This document shows positions 1 to 5,204 of a DNA stretch of 5,204 bases, piece by piece. Source of the stretch: Treponema sp. (GTDB lineage Bacteria > Spirochaetota > Spirochaetia > Treponematales > Rectinemataceae); assembly GCA_012516755.1 (NCBI GenBank), contig JAAYWE010000038.1, forward strand, positions 1 to 5,204. The letters are read 5' to 3'. The notes beneath the pieces were generated by a model. The model made no database searches. It saw only the letters and a list, made by a program, of their open reading frames with translations, and was not told where the DNA came from. Both the position numbers and the translations under genes were made by a program. Every line of letters starts with the position of its first letter. Positions within the stretch are counted from its first letter, which is position 1.

Positions 1-1744
1 CCTTAACCCTCACTTTCAGTTCTCCATCGCTTCTAAATGCCCCGATATCCCAGAATTCGCATTCAAAAATACTGCATAGCTCCGAGAAAGCCTTGATATG
101 CCGAGGAGGTATGGCTAATACCATGCGTTCTTGAGCCTCGGAAAGCCAGAGCTCCCAGGGGGCAAGGCCTGGATATTTGGTGCCAAGACCAGATAGATCG
201 ATTTCCGCCCCGAGCTCTCTTGCCATTTCACCAACAGCAGAAGAAAGCCCTCCTGCCCCGCAGTCCGTAACTGCGTTGTATAGTCCTGCATCCCGCGCAG
301 CCAGGAGCACATCCAGAGCTTTTTTTTGGATGATAGGATCTCCTATCTGTACCGATGCGCCGGCAACCTCTCCGGTAGAACCATCCATCTTCATCGAAGA
401 AAAAGTGGCTCCGCGAATTCCATCTCGGCCTGTACGCCCACCCAAGACTATCACATGATCGCCTGACTCTGGTTTATTTCGATGTATGCCTCGAGGCGCA
501 AGTCCAATGCAACCACAGTACACAAGCGGATTTGCCGCATAGCCAGGATGAAAATGAACCGCTCCGTTGACAGTTGGAATACCCATCTTGTTGCCATAAT
601 CCTCGACACCCGCTACAACGCCTCGCGCTACGAGGCGCGGATGAAGCGTCCCCTGAGGTAGTTCGTCTTCGGATATATCGGGAGGTCCAAAGCAAAGAAT
701 ATCGGTTACTGCTATGGGCTTTGCGGAAACACCCATAATATCACGAATAACGCCTCCTACACCGGTATTAGCGCCCCCAAATGGTTCAATTGCAGAAGGA
801 TGGTTATGTGTTTCTACTTTGAATGAAAGGTCCCATCGGTCATCAAAACTCACAATACCGGCATTATCGACAAATGCAGACTTTACCCACGGAGCTCCGA
901 TTTCCTCGGTGGTATTCTTAATATAAGTGTTGAAGATACTATGTATAATTCTTGGAAACGCCGATTCTCTATCGCTTGGTTTGGAATCTCTTATTACCTC
1001 GATGTCGGCTTTGAAGCTCTTGTGTACGCAATGTTCGCTCCATGTCTGGGCAATCATTTCAAGCTCAACATCGGTAATCTCGCGTCTTTGTGCAACAAAC
1101 CAAGCCTGGATGGCCTTCATCTCGGTAAGATCGAGTGCCAATCGCCTCTCGGAAGATAGAGAGAGCAGAGAATCATCATCCATGATTCCAAGATCGTATT
1201 GCTCAACCGGGGGAACAAGAAGCTGTCCCTCTGGGAAAATGGGATTGATTTCCCCAAACTCCCATCGATCAATCAACGAATTCGCCAAGAGCACTCTGGT
1301 GAGCTTCAATAGTGAGGTTTCATTTAGCCAATCTGCCTCCAGCTCCCAACGGATACCTGTCGCAGCCCTGTTGAGACATGGGATTCCCATCTCTCTCGCT
1401 GCTCTGACAAGCTCATTTGCGACCGTATCAGTAACGCCTGGTTTTCGGCAAATCTCCACAATCCGGACTGTATCTGGCTCCGAGATCGAGCCATGTAACG
1501 CTTGTCGCGACACCTCTCGCCATTCAAAAGTCTCCTCTACCGGATCGGATAAAAGAAAACGCCCGAGAAGACAAAGCTCCTCGGGCGCCAAATCGCCTTC
1601 CACAAAGTACAGTGCCGTGTCGCGCGCACTGCGCAATATCCCCATCCCTAGCGCGCGTACATCCGCTTTCAATGCTTCTATGCGCGGGCTTCCGGCTCCT
1701 CTGGTTCGGACCTCGAACCTATAGAGATTTTCTCCGTTAGCCAT
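1..1744 (-). CDS. purL: Phosphoribosylformylglycinamidine synthase, PurS-PurS-PurL fusion (3' end cut off by window edge)
   Basis: This is the synthetase component of the fourth step of de novo purine synthesis, the ATP- and glutamine-dependent conversion of FGAR to FGAM in the cytoplasm. Reading from the ATG at 1744, 581 codons are open to the window edge with no stop. Residues about 7-76 and 92-163 look like two PurS-type domains; the second carries a PurS-like RKPGVTDT stretch, while the first is more diverged. The PurL core follows: WSEHCVHK (235-242), VETHNHPSAIEPFGGANTG (310-328), GIPTVNGAVHFHPGY (388-402), GGRTGRDGIRGATFSS (435-450), VQIGDP (465-470), TDCGAGGLSSAVGEMA (493-508) and LSEAQERM (534-541). 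No PurQ glutaminase domain is visible; it is either separate or beyond the edge. Stand-alone bacterial PurL lacks the N-terminal region, so the fusion resembles the N-terminal domain of large PurL proteins. The start is supported by the PurS fold beginning at once and by the promoter just upstream; there is no Shine-Dalgarno sequence. Confidence 0.96.
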   Translation of the reverse strand, partial: MANGENLYRFEVRTRGAGSPRIEALKADVRALGMGILRSARDTALYFVEGDLAPEELCLLGRFLLSDPVEETFEWREVSRQALHGSISEPDTVRIVEICRKPGVTDTVANELVRAAREMGIPCLNRAATGIRWELEADWLNETSLLKLTRVLLANSLIDRWEFGEINPIFPEGQLLVPPVEQYDLGIMDDDSLLSLSSERRLALDLTEMKAIQAWFVAQRREITDVELEMIAQTWSEHCVHKSFKADIEVIRDSKPSDRESAFPRIIHSIFNTYIKNTTEEIGAPWVKSAFVDNAGIVSFDDRWDLSFKVETHNHPSAIEPFGGANTGVGGVIRDIMGVSAKPIAVTDILCFGPPDISEDELPQGTLHPRLVARGVVAGVEDYGNKMGIPTVNGAVHFHPGYAANPLVYCGCIGLAPRGIHRNKPESGDHVIVLGGRTGRDGIRGATFSSMKMDGSTGEVAGASVQIGDPIIQKKALDVLLAARDAGLYNAVTDCGAGGLSSAVGEMARELGAEIDLSGLGTKYPGLAPWELWLSEAQERMVLAIPPRHIKAFSELCSIFECEFWDIGAFRSDGELKVRVK

Positions 1745-1749
1745 ACTAC

Positions 1750-1778
1750 TATCTAGCGCGATATGGATATATTGTCAA
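1750..1778 (-). promoter_or_regulatory. Sigma-70-type promoter of purL, giving a leaderless mRNA
   Basis: On the minus strand a perfect TTGACA (-35, 1778-1773) is followed by a 17-base spacer and TAGATA (-10, 1755-1750). Only five bases separate the -10 box from the purL ATG, so transcription should begin at or next to the A of the start codon (1744). No ribosome binding site lies between them. The hexamers and spacing are seen directly; the leaderless start is inferred. Confidence 0.8.
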
Positions 1779-1813
1779 GCCGCCAAGAAATCTTTGGCAA
1801 TGGTGGCTTTTTT
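1779..1813 (+). terminator. Terminator-like hairpin with U tract on the plus strand
   Basis: On the plus strand GCCGCC (1779-1784) can pair with GGTGGC (1802-1807), including one G-U pair, and is followed by six T (1808-1813) and more T-rich sequence. An alternative inner hairpin, GCCAA/TTGGC, is also possible (1782-1798). No plus-strand gene lies upstream, so if it works it would end antisense transcription coming out of purL. On the minus strand the long stem has an A-C mismatch and no U tract follows, so it is not a standard terminator for the transporter mRNA. Confidence 0.35.
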
Positions 1814-1964
1814 AATTTTGACCAATAATCGCTTTATAATACTTGCCAATTCCGGCCTTTTGAAATTAGCGACCGATAGTCTTTTCTGGAATATTGGTAA
1901 ACAGCCGATTTTATCATGCGCCTTTGACCCGATATATGGCAACCTATAACCCTGGGAAATAACC

Positions 1965-3242
1965 TCAAGCCCACACAAGCCAGACAAAGGCCGATGCCGC
2001 AATAGTCGTTATAATAGTAAAGGGCCCTGCGAGCTTGATCCATCTCCAGAAACTAACCTTGCATCCATGTTTTTCCGAAAGTCCTACTGCAACTATGTTA
2101 GCCGAAGCTCCAAAAGGTGTAAGATTTCCACCGAGACAAGACCCAATAAGGAGGCCAAACATCAACAGGTCGGGCTGAATCTGCATTGCATTTGCAAGCG
2201 CATTCGCAACCGGAAGCATCGCGGCAATATATGGAACATTGTCAACAAATCCCGAAATAAGCACAGATATTGCTACAATTAGCGCAAAACCCAAAAAGAT
2301 GTCACCCTTAACCCATTGAGCCAGCTGTTCTGCTAGCTGATTTAGGAGACTCGATTCAGCAAGTGCTCCCACCACAATGAAAATGCCAATGAGAAAAACA
2401 AGTGTCATCCAGTCTAGATGGATAATGAGGTTCTTGGCTTCTTCCTTCTCTTTTTTTTCAAGGACAAGCCATGCCAACCCCACAAGCGCAAGCACAAAGA
2501 CGAATATTCCACTAGCAGGGTGGATCCCTCCTTGAGCAGAAAGCGCAGAAAAGAGAGCGAGGCCTCCGATCATAGACAAAAGAAGCACAGATGGAAACCA
2601 AGCAACAATGCCCTCTGGCGGCAAGACTTTGATATCGCTATCAGTTTTTCTGAAATAGAAATAGAAATATAGTGCTCCGACTATTGCACCAATCTGGATA
2701 GCAAAAAAGATCGATGGCTTACCAGATTTGAAAAAGAAGTCGTTGAATGAGTAGCCAGCAAAATTAGCAAAGAGCATAGAAGGAGGATCGCCCACCAAAG
2801 TCGCTGTACCCTGCAGATTAGCCATTACAGCAAGTCCAATCATGAGAGGAGCAAGGTTTCTCTTACCCCGCTTTGCCAACTCGATCATGATAGGCGCAAT
2901 AACGAGTACCGTCGCAACATTCTCGACAAATGCGGATAGCAGACCCGTCAAAAAGAGAATAATCGTTATGGCTATACCTATCGAAGGCGAACGTTCAACA
3001 ATTCGCTGGGCTATAAAAGCAGGAACCCTCGAATAGATGAAAAGCTCGGCAAGTATTAGGCTCCCCAAATAGATTAACAGAATATTCCAGTTTACAAGCG
3101 AACCAAAGGCATGTGCAGGAGTAACCGCACCTCCCAAGATGAGCACAATAGAGGCCCCCATAGAAATCCATGCTTTTTTTGAAGGCAGGAGTATGATTCC
3201 TAGATACATCACTATGAGCAAAATGAGCACAAAAAGGTCCAA
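1965..3242 (-). CDS. ArsB/NhaD-type membrane transporter, candidate Mn2+-responsive cation exporter
   Basis: This is a 425-residue polytopic inner-membrane protein of the ion transporter (ArsB/NhaD, SLC13-like) superfamily with about 11-12 hydrophobic segments. The family's two-fold repeat is visible: FVENVATVLV (105-114) is matched by FVDNVPYIAA (332-341), and GDPPSML (151-157) by GGNLTPFGASANI (371-383). These are the broken-helix and substrate-site regions of each half. Homologues are usually annotated as arsenite or Na+/H+ permeases, but sequence alone does not give the substrate. The yybP-ykoY riboswitch in its leader points to Mn2+ homeostasis, probably efflux. I chose TTG at 3242 because AAGGAGG (3254-3248) lies five bases upstream and membrane segment 1 follows directly. 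In-frame alternatives are ATG at 3272 (440-residue form minus 5) and TTG at 3287 (440 residues), both with weak ribosome binding sites and a polar N-terminal extension. It ends in TGA, 220 bases before purL, which has its own promoter, so an operon is unlikely. Confidence 0.93.
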   Translation of the reverse strand: MDLFVLILLIVMYLGIILLPSKKAWISMGASIVLILGGAVTPAHAFGSLVNWNILLIYLGSLILAELFIYSRVPAFIAQRIVERSPSIGIAITIILFLTGLLSAFVENVATVLVIAPIMIELAKRGKRNLAPLMIGLAVMANLQGTATLVGDPPSMLFANFAGYSFNDFFFKSGKPSIFFAIQIGAIVGALYFYFYFRKTDSDIKVLPPEGIVAWFPSVLLLSMIGGLALFSALSAQGGIHPASGIFVFVLALVGLAWLVLEKKEKEEAKNLIIHLDWMTLVFLIGIFIVVGALAESSLLNQLAEQLAQWVKGDIFLGFALIVAISVLISGFVDNVPYIAAMLPVANALANAMQIQPDLLMFGLLIGSCLGGNLTPFGASANIVAVGLSEKHGCKVSFWRWIKLAGPFTIITTIAASAFVWLVWA

Positions 3243-3247
3243 GGTAT

Positions 3248-3254
3248 CCTCCTT
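3248..3254 (-). promoter_or_regulatory. Shine-Dalgarno AAGGAGG that decides the transporter start
   Basis: AAGGAGG on the minus strand lies five bases before TTG at 3242. It is the only strong ribosome binding site near the 5' end of this reading frame, and it favours the 425-residue product over longer forms that start at 3272 or 3287. Confidence 0.8.
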
Positions 3255-3318
3255 TGAAAAGCCCAATGGCATTTCGCCTGCAGCCAACTTCTTAGCCGTT
3301 TTTGGTCACTGTACAGTC

Positions 3319-3356
3319 AAAAAAAAGACCGCACGGCCATGACACCGTGCGGTCTT
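3319..3356 (-). terminator. Intrinsic terminator, expression platform of the Mn2+ riboswitch
   Basis: On the minus strand AAGACCGCACGG (3356-3345) and CCGTGCGGTCTT (3336-3325) form a perfect 12-bp stem with an 8-base loop; the stem ends in TT and runs on into six more T (3324-3319). It lies between the leader promoter and the transporter start, so it is an attenuator rather than the end of a gene. Its 5' arm contains CCGC (3352-3349), the 3' strand of aptamer helix P1, so terminator and folded aptamer exclude each other. Ligand binding should therefore turn expression on. Confidence 0.92.
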
Positions 3357-3449
3357 GCTCAATCGTTTTGGATCTGCGAAAACCGGAAGCAAAGCTCCGT
3401 CTTGACGATCTTCGCACCTGCTCTTCAAATGCAGGAAGCTACTCCCCGC
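3349..3449 (-). ncRNA. yybP-ykoY manganese riboswitch aptamer
   Basis: The minus strand shows the hallmarks of this class in the right order. P1 is GCGG (3449-3446) paired with CCGC (3352-3349). Loop L1 is GGAGTAGC (3445-3438), giving the signature GGGGAGTAGC. P2 is CCTGC (3435-3431) with GCAGG (3421-3417). P3 is TGCGAA (3416-3411) with TTCGCA (3380-3375), and it encloses the conserved L3 segment CGTCAA (3407-3402), a short inner hairpin and CCGG (3386-3383). P4 is a weak GATC/GATT helix (3374-3371 and 3364-3361). The 3' signature AGCAAGACC (3359-3351) follows. In the known class L1 and L3 dock to form the Mn2+ site; family members control Mn2+ exporters, and E. coli alx also responds to alkaline pH. 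The assignment is by recognised motifs and folding, not by a covariance search. Confidence 0.93.
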
Positions 3450-3456
3450 TCCGCTA

Positions 3457-3486
3457 AAAATACTCCATTCATAAAATGCCAGTCAA
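3457..3486 (-). promoter_or_regulatory. Promoter of the riboswitch-transporter transcript
   Basis: The minus strand has TTGACT (-35, 3486-3481), an 18-base spacer and TATTTT (-10, 3462-3457). The predicted start, about 3451-3449, coincides with the first bases of aptamer helix P1, so the RNA would begin with the riboswitch. The leader to the TTG start would be about 208 nt. The agreement between promoter and aptamer boundary supports both calls. Confidence 0.75.
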
Positions 3487-3656
3487 TAGAAAATATGACA
3501 CCTCGATCATCTTTTCATAATATGCCTAGTTGTATTTTTGAAGATATGTAGATAGCTCAGTTTTTTAGCTCTTCATAAGACTAATTTACAACCAAATGTG
3601 CCAAATTGAGCATTGCATATATATTAGCTGATTTTGCATTTTATTGAACTGTCCTA

Positions 3657-3686
3657 TTGTCTCGATTGCTCATTATGCGTTATCAT
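3657..3686 (+). promoter_or_regulatory. Possible ilvE promoter (weak)
   Basis: TTGTCT (3657-3662), an 18-base spacer and TATCAT (3681-3686) would start a short leader just before the ilvE ribosome binding site. The surrounding 3490-3700 is AT-rich, and other pairs are possible, such as TTGAGC (3606-3611) with TGATTT 17 bases later. I see no T-box, leader peptide or terminator on the plus strand before ilvE. Confidence 0.3.
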
Positions 3687-3709
3687 TCGAAAATTTTTGG
3701 GAGGTTCTT

Positions 3710-4792
3710 ATGAGTCGATTTGAATCAATGGTCCAATCTGGCACAATCGTCCCTACAGCCCTGTCTGCAATCGACTGGAACAAGCTTGGTTTTGGAGGAA
3801 TAATCACACCATTCATTGGAGGAAGCGTAGCTTTATCCGATGGAATCTTCGAATCCATATCGATAGTTGCCAATGGCAACATATCTATTCCTCCCCTTGC
3901 TTGCTGCCTCAACTATGGCCAGGAACTCTTCGAAGGAATGAAGGCCAACCGCGGACCAGATGGCCGGATCAGACTATTTCGTATCGATGCAAATGCGGCG
4001 CGCATGGCAAAAGGAGCCGCGCGCTTTATGCTTGCAGCTCCTTCAGAAGAGCTGTATCGCAAAGCCATTATCGAAACAGTTAAAGCGAACGCCGACTATG
4101 TGCCACCATACGGCAAAGGAGCCCTATATGTAAGACCAATCCTGGCCGGAGTCGGTATGACCCTCAATCCCGCTCCATCGGATACGACTATTTTCCTTGT
4201 CACCACTGTTCCGGTTGGCATGCATTACAAGGGAAGTTCTATGGTCAGCATAAAAGTCGAGACAGACTTCCAGCGAGCCGCTGCAAAGGGCACTGGCTGG
4301 GTAAAAGCCGCAGGAAACTACGCACCTTGTTTTCTTCCGACTTCTGAGGCAAAGCACAAAGGTTTCGATGATTTGCTCTTCCTCAACCAGACAGGCACCC
4401 ATGTTGAAGAAGTGGGCACCGCAAATTTTGCTATGATAAAGCATGGCATACTGTATGTTGCAGACTCTCCTTCGATCCTTCCTGGTATTACCCGCGATTC
4501 GGTGATGCGCATCGCCAGAGAATTGCTAGACATCGAGGTTGTTTTTGCGCCTCTCGAGCTAGATCGTGTCCTCGGACTAAAGGAGTTTGCTGGCGAGGGG
4601 CCTGCGGACGAAGCTTTCTTTACGGGCACTGCAGCCATAATAAGCCCTATATCTAATATCAACTATGAAGGAAAAGACTATTGCCTTGGAGAGAATGTTG
4701 GTCCATTTGCGACTAAACTGCGCGAAGTTCTGCTTGGAATTCAGACTGGAGTAATGCCCGACCCCTTCGACTGGGTAACCATAATCGAATAA
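3710..4792 (+). CDS. ilvE: Branched-chain amino acid aminotransferase
   Basis: This PLP enzyme (fold type IV) interconverts leucine, isoleucine and valine with their 2-oxo acids using glutamate/2-oxoglutarate, the last step of branched-chain amino acid synthesis, in the cytoplasm. The 360 residues are a normal length for the longer, plant-like bacterial BCAT type. Visible motifs are NYGQELFEGMKA (68-79), GALYVRPILAGVG (137-149), GWVKAAGNYAPC (196-207) with K199 as the expected Schiff-base lysine, VEEVGTANF (232-240), ILPGITRDSV (256-265, phosphate-binding turn region) and FFTGTAAIISP (303-313). I chose ATG at 3710 because GGGAGG (3699-3704) lies five bases upstream; an upstream in-frame ATG at 3644 would add 22 residues and lacks such a site. 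It ends in tandem TAA codons. It is divergent from the transporter and appears monocistronic. 4-amino-4-deoxychorismate lyase or D-amino acid transaminase are less likely, being shorter with other motifs. Confidence 0.96.
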   Translation: MSRFESMVQSGTIVPTALSAIDWNKLGFGGIITPFIGGSVALSDGIFESISIVANGNISIPPLACCLNYGQELFEGMKANRGPDGRIRLFRIDANAARMAKGAARFMLAAPSEELYRKAIIETVKANADYVPPYGKGALYVRPILAGVGMTLNPAPSDTTIFLVTTVPVGMHYKGSSMVSIKVETDFQRAAAKGTGWVKAAGNYAPCFLPTSEAKHKGFDDLLFLNQTGTHVEEVGTANFAMIKHGILYVADSPSILPGITRDSVMRIARELLDIEVVFAPLELDRVLGLKEFAGEGPADEAFFTGTAAIISPISNINYEGKDYCLGENVGPFATKLREVLLGIQTGVMPDPFDWVTIIE

Positions 4793-4795
4793 TAA

Positions 4796-4920
4796 GCTAA
4801 TAGAAGACAAACAAGTAAAAAGGCAAAAGCTAAAGAACCCAAGAGAGAAAAAATGCCAGAAAGCCCAATATGGAGGACATTGCCCCTTGATAGATGCTTA
4901 TGAAAAGACCATAAACAGTG
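4796..4920. other. Intergenic region after ilvE, no gene seen
   Basis: The first 60 bases or so are purine-rich on the plus strand, with several A runs. Only very short open frames occur, such as a 16-codon one from ATG at 4853 without a convincing ribosome binding site. I find no RNA motif that I recognise. Confidence 0.5.
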
Positions 4921-4939
4921 CAAGAGCGACTAGCTCTTG
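4921..4939 (+). terminator. Hairpin downstream of ilvE, possible weak terminator
   Basis: CAAGAGC (4921-4927) and GCTCTTG (4933-4939) form a perfect 7-bp stem with a 5-base loop. What follows is T-rich (ATTCTCGCCTTTGC) but is not an unbroken U tract, so termination would be weak or the hairpin may have another role, such as protecting the ilvE mRNA 3' end. Confidence 0.4.
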
Positions 4940-4966
4940 ATTCTCGCCTTTGCTCTTTGCTATATT
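4937..4966 (+). promoter_or_regulatory. Possible promoter of the tRNA-Ala gene
   Basis: TTGATT (4937-4942), an 18-base spacer and TATATT (4961-4966) form a reasonable sigma-70 promoter on the plus strand. It would start about 90 bases before the tRNA, leaving a 5' leader for RNase P. The -35 box overlaps the last bases of the hairpin at 4921-4939. No better pair was seen nearer the tRNA. Confidence 0.4.
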
Positions 4967-5065
4967 CTATAGTCGCCAATGGTAGAGAACGCGGAAAGCA
5001 ATTAGCTGCCTAATAGATCTGTGGAACTTGCCATATCTTTGTCTTGCTTTTTCCAAGGTCTTTAC

Positions 5066-5138
5066 GGGGAATTAGCTCAGCTGGTAGAGCGATAGGTTCG
5101 CAATCTATAGGTCAGGGGTTCGAATCCCCTATTCTCCA
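5066..5138 (+). tRNA. tRNA-Ala, anticodon CGC
   Basis: A full 73-nt cloverleaf is visible. The acceptor stem is GGGGAAT (5066-5072) with ATTCTCC (5131-5137), giving the G3-U70 pair that is the main alanine identity element. The D stem is GCTC/GAGC (5075-5078, 5087-5090). The anticodon stem is ATAGG/TCTAT (5092-5096, 5104-5108), closed by a G-U pair next to the loop. The loop is TTCGCAA with anticodon CGC at 5099-5101, reading GCG. The T stem is AGGGG/CCCCT around TTCGAAT (5114-5130). A73 is the discriminator. The next bases are TTA, so CCA is not encoded and must be added after transcription. Confidence 0.97.
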
Positions 5139-5204
5139 TTAACTCTGGGACGAAAACAAGGGAGCATATTCTACTCCTCGGTCGGCGTTCTCTATCGCTC
5201 AAGA
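5139..5204. other. Sequence after the tRNA, nothing assigned
   Basis: These 66 bases contain no ATG, no clear second tRNA and no strong terminator. There is a short GGAG/CTCC stem possibility around 5161-5176 without a U tract. It may belong to a feature that continues past the window edge. Confidence 0.4.

Noticed and set aside
927..1724. Plus-strand open frame of 265 codons
   Set aside because: It is antisense to purL, whose minus-strand translation shows two PurS-like domains and all core PurL motifs. The plus-strand product is serine/arginine-rich with no recognisable motif and no ribosome binding site.
1775..2002. Minus-strand 75-codon frame with a lysine-rich C-terminus between the transporter and purL
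   Set aside because: It overlaps the transporter's 3' end out of frame, has no good ribosome binding site, and runs into the purL -35 region; this looks like chance.
3339..3551. Plus-strand 70-codon frame in the divergent intergenic region
   Set aside because: It lies across the riboswitch aptamer and promoter on the opposite strand and has no coding features.
3605..3674. Short inverted TGAGCA/TGCTCA pair before ilvE, considered as an operator
   Set aside because: Only six bases match with a long gap, which is at chance level.
4318..4662. Minus-strand 114-codon frame inside ilvE
   Set aside because: It is antisense to conserved ilvE motifs, including the K199 region, and has no independent support.
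4741..4923. Minus-strand 60-codon frame with a hydrophobic stretch resembling a membrane peptide
   Set aside because: It needs a TTG start, has no Shine-Dalgarno sequence, overlaps the end of ilvE, and its hydrophobicity follows from the A-rich plus strand after ilvE.
4983..5194. 10-base inverted repeat (TAGAGAACGC / GCGTTCTCTA) flanking the tRNA, considered as an attachment-site or element boundary
   Set aside because: Perfect 10-base inverted matches are expected by chance several times in 5 kb, and no integrase or mobile gene is present.

Overview
This window is about 5.2 kb of ordinary bacterial chromosome with moderate GC content. It carries three protein genes and one tRNA gene, and I see no insertion sequence, phage gene or CRISPR array. 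The lineage cannot be fixed from this alone. Two PurS-like domains fused in front of a PurL core, a plant/bacterial class IV branched-chain aminotransferase, a TTG start and a tRNA without encoded CCA suggest a deep-branching anaerobe, for example a Chloroflexota-like organism. That placement is a weak inference.

Layout. Positions 1-1744 (minus strand) hold the first 581 residues of a fused PurS-PurS-PurL phosphoribosylformylglycinamidine synthase; its C-terminal part lies beyond the left edge. A near-consensus promoter sits so close to its ATG that the mRNA is probably leaderless. Positions 1745-1964 hold this promoter and a terminator-like hairpin. Positions 1965-3242 (minus) encode a 425-residue ArsB/NhaD-type (ion transporter superfamily) membrane transporter. 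Its roughly 208-nt leader (about 3243-3450) contains a clear yybP-ykoY manganese riboswitch, a strong intrinsic terminator that overlaps the closing helix of the aptamer, and a promoter whose start site falls at the first base pairs of the aptamer. Positions 3710-4792 (plus) encode branched-chain amino acid aminotransferase IlvE, divergent from the transporter. Positions 4796-5065 are intergenic, with a hairpin and a possible tRNA promoter. Positions 5066-5138 are tRNA-Ala(CGC). The last 66 bases hold nothing I can assign.

How the parts work together. Purine synthesis, transamination of branched-chain amino acids and the tRNA are unrelated housekeeping functions with separate transcription. 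The notable unit is the promoter, Mn2+ aptamer, terminator and transporter at 1965-3486. Binding of Mn2+ should stabilise helix P1, block the terminator and switch the transporter on. This makes the transporter, which a family search would label as an arsenite or Na+/H+ permease, a candidate Mn2+ (or related cation) exporter. It is the closest thing here to a new biological observation; I do not see a wholly novel multi-gene system.
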